Below are positions 23,245 through 31,502 of a stretch of 45,179 nucleotides of DNA, piece by piece. Source of the stretch: Oscillibacter sp. (GTDB taxonomy: Bacteria; Bacillota; Clostridia; Oscillospirales; Oscillospiraceae); assembly GCA_017937405.1 (NCBI GenBank), contig JAGBDS010000025.1:1-45179 (forward strand), read 5' to 3'. Position 1 is the first letter of the stretch. Each line of letters begins with the position of its first letter. A program made the position numbers and the translations under genes. The notes under the pieces were generated by a model. That model saw only the letters and a list, made by a program, of their open reading frames with translations. It ran no database searches and was not told the origin of the DNA.

Positions 23245-24269
23245 GTTTTGCTATTCCGGAGCGCTGGCTGGCCTTGCAGGAGCCTGGATGGACTGTTGGC
23301 CGTATAACGTTACAGGAAAAGGGGCTGTACCGGCTCCGCACCGCCGCGGGCGAGCAGAACGCCCTGGTGTCCGGCCGGTTTCAATTCGACGCGCAGTCCG
23401 TGTCCGATTACCCTGCCGTGGGCGACTATGTGCTGGCCGACTGCGCCGACCCGGACACCGCCGTCATCCACCGGGTGCTGCCCCGCAAAAGCCTGTTTGT
23501 GCGCAGGGCGGCGGGCACCTCCAAAACAGAGCAGGTGGTGGCCGCCAACATCGACACCGTGTTTCTGTGCATGAGCCTGAACAACGATTTCAACCTGCGG
23601 CGGCTAGAGCGCTACCTGGCGGTGGCCTGGGAGAGCGGAGCCGACCCGGTGGTGCTGCTGACAAAAGCGGACCTTTGTGCAGATATTCCCCAAAAACAGG
23701 CGGAAGTGGCGTCCGTCGCCATGGGGGCGGACGTTCTCACCGTCTCCGCCATGGACGCGGACGGATACCATCAGGTCACGCCGTATCTCACAGCGGGCAG
23801 GACCGTGGCCTTTGTGGGGTCCTCCGGCGTGGGAAAGTCCACCCTCATCAACCGCCTGTTGGGAGAGGAACGGTTGGCGACAGACGGCCTGCGGAACGAC
23901 GACAAGGGCCACCACACCACGACCCACCGGGAGCTGCTGGTGCTGCCGGGCGGGGCCATGGTCATCGATACGCCGGGGATGCGGGAGCTGGGCATGTGGG
24001 ACGCCGCCTCCGGCGTGGAGCAGACCTTCGCGGACATGGAAGCGCTGGCGGCCCGGTGCCGCTTCCGCAACTGCTCCCACACCAGCGAGCCGGGCTGCGC
24101 CGTCCGGGAGGCCATCCGGCGGGGCGAGCTGGACGGCGGCCGCTGGCTGTCCTATCAAAAGCTGAAGAACGAGAATGATTATGCCGCCGACAGTGCGAGC
24201 TATCTGGCCGCGAAGGAAAAGAAATTCAAGGAAATTGCGAAAATCAACAAGAATAACCGAAAGAGGTAA
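23241..24269 (+). CDS. rsgA: Ribosome small subunit-dependent GTPase RsgA
   Basis: A 342-aa circularly permuted GTPase that helps 30S maturation. Order of motifs: OB fold, then G4 L-L-T-K-A-D-L, G1 G-S-S-G-V-G-K-S-T-L-I-N, G3 D-T-P-G-M-R-E, and a C-terminal zinc finger C-R-F-R-N-C-S-H-T-S-E-P-G-C. ATG 23241 overlaps the tetR stop by 4 nt (ATGA), a translational-coupling arrangement; a GTG at 23232 is the less likely start. Control of an rsgA copy by TetR is unusual, as rsgA is normally a housekeeping gene, so this may be a second paralogue. Confidence 0.93.
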   Translation: MSFAIPERWLALQEPGWTVGRITLQEKGLYRLRTAAGEQNALVSGRFQFDAQSVSDYPAVGDYVLADCADPDTAVIHRVLPRKSLFVRRAAGTSKTEQVVAANIDTVFLCMSLNNDFNLRRLERYLAVAWESGADPVVLLTKADLCADIPQKQAEVASVAMGADVLTVSAMDADGYHQVTPYLTAGRTVAFVGSSGVGKSTLINRLLGEERLATDGLRNDDKGHHTTTHRELLVLPGGAMVIDTPGMRELGMWDAASGVEQTFADMEALAARCRFRNCSHTSEPGCAVREAIRRGELDGGRWLSYQKLKNENDYAADSASYLAAKEKKFKEIAKINKNNRKR

Positions 24270-24274
24270 CATCC

Positions 24275-24991
24275 ATGAAATACCCATTGAACGAAAAATA
24301 CGCCTCGCCGGAACTCATGGCGAAAATTATGGGGCCGAACCCCTTGAAATTGGAGGAAGAGCTGCTGACCGGACACCGCATCCCTGCCGGGAGCGTGGTC
24401 TGTGACCTGGGCAGCGGGCAGGGACTGACCAGCGCGTTCCTGGCGCGGGAATACAGCTTTACGGTCTACGCCGCGGACCTGTGGAGCGACTCGGAGGAAA
24501 ACCGGCGCTTCTTCCGGGAAATGGGGCTATCCGACGGGGAGGTCATCCCGGTCAAAGCGGACGCCACGGACCTGCCCTTTGAAAAGGAGTTCTTTGACGG
24601 CGTGGTCAGCACCGATTCCTACAACTATTTTGGCCGCGACCCGGACTATCTGGATGAAAAGCTGCTGCCCTTTGTCAAAAAAGGCGGATATATCTACATC
24701 GCTATCCCCGGGATGAAGCAGGACTGCCACCAAAATCTGCCGCCGGAGCTGCTGCTGTCCTGGACGCCGGAGCAGTTGGACTACATGCATGATGTGGATT
24801 ACTGGCGCGACATGGTCAGCAAGAGCCGGGATGCCGAGGTCATCGAGGTCCGCGAGATGGAGTCCAATGAGGAGGTCTGGGCGGACTGGCTCCGGCAGGA
24901 GAATGAATACGCCGTCGGGGACCGCAAGGCTATGGAGGCCGGAGGCGGGAAGTATCTGAACTTCATCAAAATCGTGCTGCGGAAGAAATAA
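24275..24991 (+). CDS. Class I SAM-dependent methyltransferase
   Basis: A 238-aa Rossmann-fold methyltransferase: motif I V-V-C-D-L-G-S-G-Q-G-L-T-S near 41-53, acidic motif A-A-D-L-W near 66-70, D-A-T-D-L-P-F and G-V-V-S-T-D-S-Y near 95-115. The substrate is unknown; its form resembles small-molecule methyltransferases. It starts 6 nt after the rsgA stop, so it belongs to the TetR-controlled operon. Confidence 0.85.
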   Translation: MKYPLNEKYASPELMAKIMGPNPLKLEEELLTGHRIPAGSVVCDLGSGQGLTSAFLAREYSFTVYAADLWSDSEENRRFFREMGLSDGEVIPVKADATDLPFEKEFFDGVVSTDSYNYFGRDPDYLDEKLLPFVKKGGYIYIAIPGMKQDCHQNLPPELLLSWTPEQLDYMHDVDYWRDMVSKSRDAEVIEVREMESNEEVWADWLRQENEYAVGDRKAMEAGGGKYLNFIKIVLRKK

Positions 24992-24994
24992 GAA

Positions 24995-25038
24995 AAGGCC
25001 CACCGTATCCATGCGGCTGCATGGATACGGTGGGCCTT
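24995..25038. terminator. Bidirectional terminator between converging operons
   Basis: A 20-bp perfect stem (24995-25014 with 25019-25038) and GGCT loop, 4 nt after the methyltransferase stop; it also lies downstream of the leftward ior operon. Confidence 0.85.
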
Positions 25039-25076
25039 CTTCATTCAGAAATTCCGGAGGCTGTAGTACTACGGGC

Positions 25077-26195
25077 TCACAGGTCCTTGAACAGCTCCGC
25101 GCTGGGGTTCAGGTAGCCCAGGTCGTCCTCGCTCCCGGTGAGCTGGCGCAGGTTCTTGACGCCGGTGCGCTTTTTGCCCTTGGAGGCGCCCTTCAGCTTG
25201 TCCAGGCCGGTCTCGGGGGTGTCCTTGAACTCCAGGATGCCCTTCTCCCGGGCCAGCTCCAGTAGCTTCATGCCCTTCTCGGAGCGGACAATCACTTGGT
25301 TCCAGCCCTTGTCCACGTCCCAGCCGTCGGCGCTGCGGGCGCCGCCCACGGACAGGTCCGCGAACTCGGCGGTCATATCGGTGCAGTAGCGGCAGCCGGA
25401 CCGAACCAGCGGGGTCACCTCGTCCAGGTTCACGGAGACGGTCTCGCCGTCCTGGCGCAGCTCCAGAGAGTGGTATTTGCTGGGTGGGATGTCCATGTGG
25501 GACACCTTCGCGGGGTCGGCGTGCTTGGCCGTCAGGTCCCGGATGCCCTCCCAGTCCAGGCCCCAGCCGCAGAAGAGGCCGAAGACCATGCCGATGTTGT
25601 CGGCGTGGTTGTCGTTCTCCGCCAGGGGCTTGGACTTCATCTTATAGACCGCCAGGGTCTTGCAGGGAGTGCCCACCACGCCGATGCTGTGGTAGCGGTC
25701 CTCCTTCAGCGCCTTGTTCAGCACAGCCAGGGTGGGCGGCACCTGGAAGCTGCTGCCGGAGCAGGCACGGACCTCCTCCGCCGTGGTAGCCAGGACGCCC
25801 TCGGGCTCCAGACCGCCCTGGGAGCGGGTCATGACCGCCGCGTCGATGAAGCCCTCCTGAATGGCAAGCTCCACCAGAGCGGTCATGGTGCCGCCGTGCT
25901 GGGCGTTTGCCCGGATGGCGGGGTCCGCCGCCCGGGTCAGGTACAGGCCCAGGAAGGGGCCGATCTCCGGCAGGATGGTGTCCGCAGGGAAGAACTGCTT
26001 CCGCAAGGCGTCCAGGTCGAGAGGCATCCGGGGGCAGAAGCCCTGGCAGCGGCCGGACTTCCGCTCGCAGTCAAAGTAGCAGATGGTACGGCCCTCCACG
26101 GAATCCCAGTAGGGGCACATACCCTGGCAGGCACCGCAGCCGGTGCAAAGACCCGGCTTGATGACCTGGGTATCCAATGCAATCGTACTCAGCAT
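25077..26195 (-). CDS. FrhB-like iron-sulfur/flavin oxidoreductase (F420 hydrogenase beta-subunit family)
   Basis: A 372-aa protein with an N-terminal ferredoxin-like C-T-G-C-G-A-C-Q-G-M-C-P (17-28), more cysteines (C-Y-F-D-C, C-Q-G-F-C-P), then the FrhB core: H-G-G-T-M-T-A-L, V-G-T-P-C-K, and S-G-C-R-Y-C-T-D near 266-273. In this family the C-terminal domain binds FAD and passes electrons between a ferredoxin and a second carrier; bacterial members usually do not use F420. It is the last gene of iorA-iorB-small protein-frhB, so it is probably the electron-transfer partner of the oxidoreductase. Confidence 0.85.
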   Translation of the reverse strand: MLSTIALDTQVIKPGLCTGCGACQGMCPYWDSVEGRTICYFDCERKSGRCQGFCPRMPLDLDALRKQFFPADTILPEIGPFLGLYLTRAADPAIRANAQHGGTMTALVELAIQEGFIDAAVMTRSQGGLEPEGVLATTAEEVRACSGSSFQVPPTLAVLNKALKEDRYHSIGVVGTPCKTLAVYKMKSKPLAENDNHADNIGMVFGLFCGWGLDWEGIRDLTAKHADPAKVSHMDIPPSKYHSLELRQDGETVSVNLDEVTPLVRSGCRYCTDMTAEFADLSVGGARSADGWDVDKGWNQVIVRSEKGMKLLELAREKGILEFKDTPETGLDKLKGASKGKKRTGVKNLRQLTGSEDDLGYLNPSAELFKDL

Positions 26196-26207
26196 ATCTC
26201 TTCCTCC

Positions 26208-26462
26208 TCACACCATGATGACCGGAATGTCAAAGACCTTCAGCTCGATCTTGGACGCGGTCTCCGGGATGTAATCTCCCAGCTCGTGGGCCATACCGCA
26301 GAGGTGGTCCTGGTACAGGTAACGGTAGCCGGGCTTCTGGGGCTGGACGAAATCCCCCTCATACAGCAGGTCGGTCAGCTGGGAGAACTTCGTCTCCCGG
26401 GGCAGCTCCAGCGTCAGCTTCCGGTCCTCCATGGTGGGATGGAGCAGTGTTACAGTGATCAT
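26208..26462 (-). CDS. Small beta-grasp (ubiquitin-like) protein in the ior operon
   Basis: An 84-aa protein not assigned to a named family. The pattern I-T-V-T-L-L-H-P ... K-L-T-L-E-L-P ... F-S-Q-L-T-D-L-L-Y ... Y-R-Y-L-Y-Q ... L-G-D-Y-I ... I-E-L-K-V-F resembles the beta-beta-alpha-beta-beta order of YukD/EsaB-type ubiquitin-like proteins. It ends P-V-I-M-V, without the C-terminal Gly-Gly of ThiS/MoaD, so sulfur transfer or conjugation is not implied. ATG 26462 has AAGGAGG upstream (inside the end of iorB). Stop of iorB and this start are 4 nt apart, and 12 nt separate it from the FrhB-like gene. Confidence 0.6.
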   Translation of the reverse strand: MITVTLLHPTMEDRKLTLELPRETKFSQLTDLLYEGDFVQPQKPGYRYLYQDHLCGMAHELGDYIPETASKIELKVFDIPVIMV

Positions 26463-26466
26463 CGCC

Positions 26467-27090
26467 TTAACCCTCCTTTTCGCTGACTGCCGCGCAGCCC
26501 TTGGCAAAGGCCTTCTGGTTCAGCTCCAGCACGGCGCCCTTGAAGCGCTGCGTCAGGATCTTCTCCAGGTCCTCCCGGCTCAGGGGGGCGTCCGGCAGCT
26601 GGGTAAAGGCGCCCAGCAACGCGATGTTGGCGGCGCGGGAATCGCCCACTTCCATGGCGATGTCCGCCGCGGGGACGGGATAGGCCGCCGCGGACAGCTC
26701 GGCGATCTCCGCCATCAGTGCCTCCTGGTCGGGGTACTGCTGGATGCCCTGCAGCACGCCCAGGGGGTACACGGGACGGGGGTCGTAGACGATCATGGTA
26801 TTGGGCCCGGCGTATTTCCGGGTCATGCGCAGCGTCTCCAGCGGCTCAAAGCCGATGATGATATGGGCCTCGCCGGAGGGGATCAGCACGCTGAGCTCCT
26901 GGTTCTCAGACACCCGGACATGGCTCATAACGGAGCCGCCCCGCTGGGAGGCGCCGTAGGTCTCGCCGATGGCGACACGGTAGCCCCGGTCGGTCATGGC
27001 GCTGCCCACGACCTCGGAAGCCAGCACGTTTCCCTGGCCGCCGATGCCGCAGATGACGATATTCAGGGGGTCAAACTTCAGCTTTTTCAT
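26467..27090 (-). CDS. iorB: Indolepyruvate ferredoxin oxidoreductase, beta subunit
   Basis: A 207-aa gamma-type domain of 2-oxoacid:ferredoxin oxidoreductases: I-V-I-C-G-I-G-G-Q-G-N-V-L-A-S-E near the N-terminus and E-T-Y-G-A-S-Q-R-G-G-S-V-M-S-H-V, the CoA-proximal segment typical of IorB. With IorA it converts aryl pyruvates, such as indolepyruvate and phenylpyruvate, to aryl-acetyl-CoA and reduced ferredoxin. Its ATG overlaps the iorA stop by 4 nt. Confidence 0.93.
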   Translation of the reverse strand: MKKLKFDPLNIVICGIGGQGNVLASEVVGSAMTDRGYRVAIGETYGASQRGGSVMSHVRVSENQELSVLIPSGEAHIIIGFEPLETLRMTRKYAGPNTMIVYDPRPVYPLGVLQGIQQYPDQEALMAEIAELSAAAYPVPAADIAMEVGDSRAANIALLGAFTQLPDAPLSREDLEKILTQRFKGAVLELNQKAFAKGCAAVSEKEG

Positions 27091-28970
27091 GCTTCCTCAC
27101 CGCCTTCCACCTTGATGGCGCCGCTGGGGCACAGCTTGGCGCAGACGCCGCAGCCCACGCAGGTCACGGGGTCGATGTAAGCCTTGTTGTTCTTGAAGTC
27201 CCAGGTGTTGCCGGGGCAGCCCCAGACACGGCTGCAATACTTGTCGCAGCCGCAGCCGTCGCCCCAGCACACGTTCTGGTCCACATACACCTTCACCGGG
27301 CGCTTTTTCTTCTTGGTCATCAGCGTGGCGCAGGGCTGGCGCATGATGAGCACGTTCATGCCCGGGGTGTTCAGCAGGCGGCGGATGGTCTTTTCCGTCT
27401 CGACCACATCGAAGGGGTCGGCTACCTCGGCCTTGCAGCCGATGCCCTCCACCACCTTCTGGATGTCCATTGGAGGCACCTGGTCGCCCATGGCGGTGAT
27501 GCCGGTGGCGGGGTGGGGCTGGAAGCCGGTCATGGCGGTGGCGGAGTTGTCCAGCACCATGAGCAGCATGTTGGCGTTGTGGTAGGTGGCGTTCACCAGG
27601 CCGGGCAGGATGGTGTGGAAGAAGGTGGAGTCACCGCAGACGGTGACCACCTTCTGGTCCAGGCCGTAGTGGGTCAGCTGGCCCAGGGCCTCCGCCAGGT
27701 TGATGCCGGAGCCCATGCAGTTGCAGGCCTGGAAGGCATACTGACCGGCGGCCTGACCGGACATGATGTAGCAGCCGATGTCGCCGATGACGGCGCCGGG
27801 GTGCTTCTCCTGCCGCAGGACCTTCTTCAGAATGTGGAAGGTGGCGCGGTGGGGACAGCCGGCGCAGAAGGTCAGCTCCCGCTCGATGAGGGGCTCCTGA
27901 GAGGCGATCTTCTTCTCAGGCAGCTTGGCGCCGGTCAGCTGGGAGATGGCCTGGGCCACGTTGTCGGGGTCCAGCTCACCGATCTTGGGCAGGGCGCCGT
28001 CGCCCCGGCCGGAGAACACGATGCTCATCTGGTGGCTGCCGGCGATGGCCTGCAGGTTGCGCTCCAGGACGGGGTCTACTTCCTCCAGAGTCAGGACCTT
28101 CTCCACGCCCTCCAGGTGCCGCAGGATGGTCTCCTCCGGCAGGGGCCAGATGGTGCCCAGGCTCAGCAGGCCCACCCGGTCGCCTACGCCCAGGCGGCGG
28201 ATGGCCTCCTGACCGTACAGGCGGCCGGTGCCGCCCGCCACGATCAGCTCCTTGGGATGGTCGGGGCCCACATAGTGGTTGTAGGGGCAGTTTTCAGCTT
28301 CCTGCCGCAGCATATCCAGCTTATCCAGCATGGCGCTGCGCAGATAGGACACGCACACCATGCGGTCCCATTCGCCCACCTGCTGCAGCTGGTGGGGCTT
28401 TTCCGGCAGCTCGCCCAGCACCACGTTGCCGCGGCCGTGGCAGACGCGGGTGGTGAGGCGAATAATGACCATCTGGTGGGTCCGCTCGGACAGCTCGAAA
28501 GCGTAGGGCACCATGTCCTTGGTCTCCTGCATGCTGGTGGGCTCCAGCATGGGGATGTTGGCGGACATGGCCTGATACCGGGAGTCAAATTCGTTGGTGC
28601 TGGAGTGCGCGCTGGGGTCGTCGGAGGTGACGATCACCATGCCGCCCTTGACACCGTGCTGCGCGCCGCAGTGGATGGCGTCCGCCGCGAACAGCAGGCC
28701 GTTCTGCTTCACGATGCACAGCGCCCGCGCGTTGGCCAGGGAAGCGCCGATACAGGCCTCCATGGCACAGGTCTCATTGGTGGACCACTCCGCGTAGAAA
28801 TTCCGTTCCTTTGCGACCTTGCCCAACATGCCCAGAACCTGAGACGACGGGGAACCTGGATAGGAGGCCGCAAAATTTATGCCTGCTTCCAATGCGCCGC
28901 GCACGATGGCCTCATTGCCCTGCATCAGACAGACCTGGCCGGGTGCGTTGGCGGTCATTGTCCATTCCAT
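27087..28970 (-). CDS. iorA: Indolepyruvate ferredoxin oxidoreductase, alpha subunit
   Basis: A 627-aa protein with the pyrimidine-binding domain first (G-N-E-A-I-V-R-G-A-L-E-A-G ... Y-P-G-S-P-S-S), then the thiamine diphosphate domain with G-D-S-T-F-F-H and D-N-S-A-T-A-M-T-G. The iron-sulfur tail has C-V-G-C-G-V-C-A-K-L-C-P (near 603) and an unusual cysteine set C-W-G-D-G-C-G-C-D-K-Y-C near 567 in place of a plain CxxCxxC cluster. AAAGGGTGA precedes the ATG. First gene of the operon; promoter at 29059-29086. It has a role in aromatic amino acid fermentation. Confidence 0.95.
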   Translation of the reverse strand: MEWTMTANAPGQVCLMQGNEAIVRGALEAGINFAASYPGSPSSQVLGMLGKVAKERNFYAEWSTNETCAMEACIGASLANARALCIVKQNGLLFAADAIHCGAQHGVKGGMVIVTSDDPSAHSSTNEFDSRYQAMSANIPMLEPTSMQETKDMVPYAFELSERTHQMVIIRLTTRVCHGRGNVVLGELPEKPHQLQQVGEWDRMVCVSYLRSAMLDKLDMLRQEAENCPYNHYVGPDHPKELIVAGGTGRLYGQEAIRRLGVGDRVGLLSLGTIWPLPEETILRHLEGVEKVLTLEEVDPVLERNLQAIAGSHQMSIVFSGRGDGALPKIGELDPDNVAQAISQLTGAKLPEKKIASQEPLIERELTFCAGCPHRATFHILKKVLRQEKHPGAVIGDIGCYIMSGQAAGQYAFQACNCMGSGINLAEALGQLTHYGLDQKVVTVCGDSTFFHTILPGLVNATYHNANMLLMVLDNSATAMTGFQPHPATGITAMGDQVPPMDIQKVVEGIGCKAEVADPFDVVETEKTIRRLLNTPGMNVLIMRQPCATLMTKKKKRPVKVYVDQNVCWGDGCGCDKYCSRVWGCPGNTWDFKNNKAYIDPVTCVGCGVCAKLCPSGAIKVEGGEEA

Positions 28971-29058
28971 TTTTGAGTCACCCTTTTCTGTAAATTTTTC
29001 CCATCTCTAAGATGGCTTTTGCATTTCTTTCCAAATCATACTGACTAAATCACGCTTT

Positions 29059-29086
29059 ATTCTAGCACGTTCGACAGAAAATGCAA
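29059..29086 (-). promoter_or_regulatory. Putative promoter of the ior operon
   Basis: On the minus strand TTGCAT (29086-29081), 16-nt spacer and TAGAAT (29064-29059) lie about 90 nt before iorA. The leader has a small hairpin CCATCT-CTA-AGATGG (29011-29025). Confidence 0.5.
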
Positions 29087-29129
29087 GAAAATACAGCGTG
29101 TGCAACCGGGCAAATCTGTGCAAAGCCAC

Positions 29130-29165
29130 AAAAAGCTGCCAGATTTCGAAAAGAAATCTGGCAGC
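29130..29165 (-). terminator. Terminator of the pepD transcript
   Basis: A perfect 13-bp stem GCTGCCAGATTTC/GAAATCTGGCAGC is followed by five Ts on the minus strand, about 90 nt beyond the pepD stop. Confidence 0.8.
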
Positions 29166-29257
29166 CAAGCTGTGATCCACAGAGAATTTGCATGTTTTTC
29201 CATCAAATGCGGAAAATCTTCACGCTGTCGATGGGATCGGGGGCTTTCCGCCCGGTA

Positions 29258-30697
29258 TCACTTCATACGCTTTAAGGTCTCCAGCACCATGGCCCACAGG
29301 CGCTGAACGGAGGTGACGTGCAGCCGCTCCCGGCAGGTGTGGATCTCCGTCAGGTCCGGGCCCATGGAGACGCAGTCCAGGCCGGGGAGCTTTCCGGCGA
29401 AGATGCCGCACTCCACACCTGCGTGGATGGCCTCGATCTTGGGTTCATGGCCGTACTGCTCCGTAAAGACCTCCACCAGCAGGTCCCGCAGGGGAGAGTC
29501 GGGGCGGTACTCCCAGCCGGAGTAATCCCCAAAGACCGCCGTGCTGCCGCCCAGGGTCTCCGTCAGACAGGCGAGCCGCTCCACCAGCATCTGCTTCTGG
29601 CTGTCCACACTGCTGCGGACGCAGAAGGAGGCATTCACTTCGCCCTTCTCCGTGGTCAGGATGCCCAGGTTCAAAGAGGTCTGCACCAGGCCGGGAATGT
29701 CGGCGCTCATGGCCTGGATGCCGTTGGGGGCGCAGGTGAGGAAGGTCAGGATGCGGCGGGAGGCGTCCCCGTCCATGGGCAAGCCAGTGCCAGCCTCATT
29801 GACGGAGACGAACACCGCCGGGTCCGTGGTCCGGTACTCGTTTTTCAGCTCCGCGTCCAGACGGGCGCAGACAGCCTTCACCGCCTGGGCGTCCGCGGCG
29901 GACACCACGGCGGAGGCCTCCCGGGGGATGGCGTTGTCCTTCAGGCCGCCGCCGGCGGAAACAAGGCGCAGCTCCGTCTCCCGGCCGCAGGCGTTCAGCA
30001 CCCGGCCCAGCAGCATGCAGGCGTTGCCTAGGCCCTTGTCGATCTCCACGCCGGAGTGGCCGCCCCGCAGGCCGCCCACCGTGACGGTGAGGACCTGGCC
30101 GCCGAAGGACTCCCGGCGGACGGGCAGGGTGCACTTGGTCAGATTGCCGCCGGCACAGCTGACGGTAAAGACACCCTCCACCTCGGAGTCCAGATTCAGC
30201 ATCCGGCGTCCACGGAGCATGGACACGTCCTCCATGCCCACGGCGCCCAGCATACCGATCTCCTCGTCCACGGTAAAGACGGCCTCCAGCCGGGGATGGG
30301 GGATGTCGTCCGCGTCCAGAAGGGCCAGGGCCATGGCCACGGCGATGCCGTCGTCGCCGCCCAGAGTGGTGCCTTTGGCGTAGACGGTGTCGCCCTCCAC
30401 CGCCAGGTCCAGCCCCTCCTGGTCCATATCCTTGGCGCAGTCGGGGGCCTTTTCACAGACCATGTCCATATGGCCCTGGAGGATGACCGGCTCCGCGCTC
30501 TCGTAGCCGGGGGTGGCCTCCTTGATGATGATGACATTGTTCAGCCGGTCCTGGTAAGATTCCAGCTCCCGCTCCCGGGCGAAGGACATCAGCCAGTCGC
30601 TGACGCCTTTGGTGTTACCGGAGCCATGGGGAATGGCGCAAAGCTCCTCAAAGAAACGGAATACGCCCTTGGGCTCCAGATGTTCCAGAATTGCCAT
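29258..30697 (-). CDS. pepD: Aminoacyl-histidine dipeptidase (PepD family)
   Basis: A 479-aa M20C-type zinc dipeptidase that cleaves short peptides such as carnosine-like Xaa-His. Seen: Q-G-H-M-D-M-V-C-E-K (metal His/Asp), G-D-D-G-I-A-V-A-M-A-L-A-L-L-D (bridging Asp), D-E-E-I-G-M-L-G-A (catalytic Glu), H-A-G-V-E-C-G and S-M-G-P-D-L. Length is normal. AAAGGAG precedes the ATG. It lies 31 nt downstream of the winged-helix membrane gene, so peptide hydrolysis follows the OPT transporter gene at 31503 on the same strand. Confidence 0.93.
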   Translation of the reverse strand: MAILEHLEPKGVFRFFEELCAIPHGSGNTKGVSDWLMSFARERELESYQDRLNNVIIIKEATPGYESAEPVILQGHMDMVCEKAPDCAKDMDQEGLDLAVEGDTVYAKGTTLGGDDGIAVAMALALLDADDIPHPRLEAVFTVDEEIGMLGAVGMEDVSMLRGRRMLNLDSEVEGVFTVSCAGGNLTKCTLPVRRESFGGQVLTVTVGGLRGGHSGVEIDKGLGNACMLLGRVLNACGRETELRLVSAGGGLKDNAIPREASAVVSAADAQAVKAVCARLDAELKNEYRTTDPAVFVSVNEAGTGLPMDGDASRRILTFLTCAPNGIQAMSADIPGLVQTSLNLGILTTEKGEVNASFCVRSSVDSQKQMLVERLACLTETLGGSTAVFGDYSGWEYRPDSPLRDLLVEVFTEQYGHEPKIEAIHAGVECGIFAGKLPGLDCVSMGPDLTEIHTCRERLHVTSVQRLWAMVLETLKRMK

Positions 30698-30728
30698 AGT
30701 GTGGTTGCTCCTTTACAGGTTGATTGAC

Positions 30729-31073
30729 TTATTTTTTCAGGCGGTAGCTTCCCCCGCCGGCAGGCTCGATATACTGCTGGTCCAGCAGGAACTCGATGAC
30801 CTGTCCGGCCACCTTTTTGCCGTCCTGCACCCGGACCTTGTGGCGGGACCAAAAGGGCCCCACCGTCAGGCCGTCTACCAGCGCCGCGACCTCCGCCTTT
30901 GTGACGCTTCCGTGCTTTTTCAGGTGCTTCACCACCCGGCTGCCGCAGGCGCTCATCAGGCTCCGCTGCAGGTCCTCCCGCTGGTCCAGGGATTTTTTCA
31001 GGCCCCAGGCGTAGAGAATGGCTCCCGCCACGGCAAACAGGGTGATGCCCAGGATGATCTGTCCTGTGCTCAT
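30729..31073 (-). CDS. Single-pass membrane protein with winged-helix-like domain
   Basis: A 114-aa protein with one N-terminal transmembrane helix (I-I-L-G-I-T-L-F-A-V-A-G-A-I-L-Y-A-W, about 6-23), a short linker, and a helical region (V-V-K-H-L-K-K-H-G-S-V-T-K-A-E-V-A-A-L-V-D-G) followed by Q-V-I-E-F-L-L-D-Q-Q-Y-I-E that looks like a winged helix. It does not match a named family that I know. Its start overlaps the PqqD-like stop by 4 nt, so the two are coupled. Confidence 0.6.
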   Translation of the reverse strand: MSTGQIILGITLFAVAGAILYAWGLKKSLDQREDLQRSLMSACGSRVVKHLKKHGSVTKAEVAALVDGLTVGPFWSRHKVRVQDGKKVAGQVIEFLLDQQYIEPAGGGSYRLKK

Positions 31074-31423
31074 GTTCTGTCCTTTCCGGCGTAGTAGATG
31101 AAGCCGTTGTTCCGCAGGATCTGCATATACTTCGCCAGCCGTTCGTACAGCGGTTCGGCGTCCTTCCCGAACTCCGCCTTCACCAGCTCCGCGATGTCGC
31201 CCACCGTCCGCCTGCCGTCGATCAGCGGGAAGATGAAGCTACCCATGGCGTCCAGGTCGATGTGGCTGACCCGGGGGCGGTGGAAGAACTTCTGGGCGAT
31301 CCAGGCGTAAAAGCCCCGGTGGACCATGTGGATGGTGACTTTGCCGCTCTCGTCCCTGTCCCAGCTGTTTTTCCCGGAGATGACCGGGATGAACTCCAAA
31401 TAGTTTTCCTGTTTTTTTGCCAT
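31070..31423 (-). CDS. PqqD-like (RiPP recognition element type) small protein
   Basis: A 117-aa protein whose C-terminal two thirds (I-D-L-D-A-M-G-S-F-I-F-P-L-I-D-G-R-R-T-V-G-D-I-A-E-L ... Y-M-Q-I-L-R-N-N-G-F-I-Y-Y) match the PqqD fold: three strands and three helices that bind leader peptides in RiPP pathways. No radical SAM or precursor peptide gene is near, so it may be a stand-alone peptide-binding member. AGGAGGG precedes the ATG. Overlaps the membrane protein gene by 4 nt. Confidence 0.75.
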   Translation of the reverse strand: MAKKQENYLEFIPVISGKNSWDRDESGKVTIHMVHRGFYAWIAQKFFHRPRVSHIDLDAMGSFIFPLIDGRRTVGDIAELVKAEFGKDAEPLYERLAKYMQILRNNGFIYYAGKDRT

Positions 31424-31437
31424 GACGGCCCTCCTGT

Positions 31438-31484
31438 AAAAAACGGGCTATATACCATAGATAGTATATAGCCCTGTTTTTCAT
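31438..31484 (-). terminator. Terminator between the OPT gene and the PqqD-like gene
   Basis: GGGCTATATAC and GTATATAGCCC pair around CATAGATA. On the minus strand the stem is followed by a six-T run. It lies 14 nt from the PqqD-like start, so that gene may be read by partial read-through, or the hairpin may be regulatory. Confidence 0.7.
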
Positions 31485-31502
31485 TTTACAATGAATATTC
31501 CA

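Noticed and set aside
27513-28976. + strand frame of about 490 codons opposite iorA
   Set aside because: Antisense shadow of a clear iorA gene.
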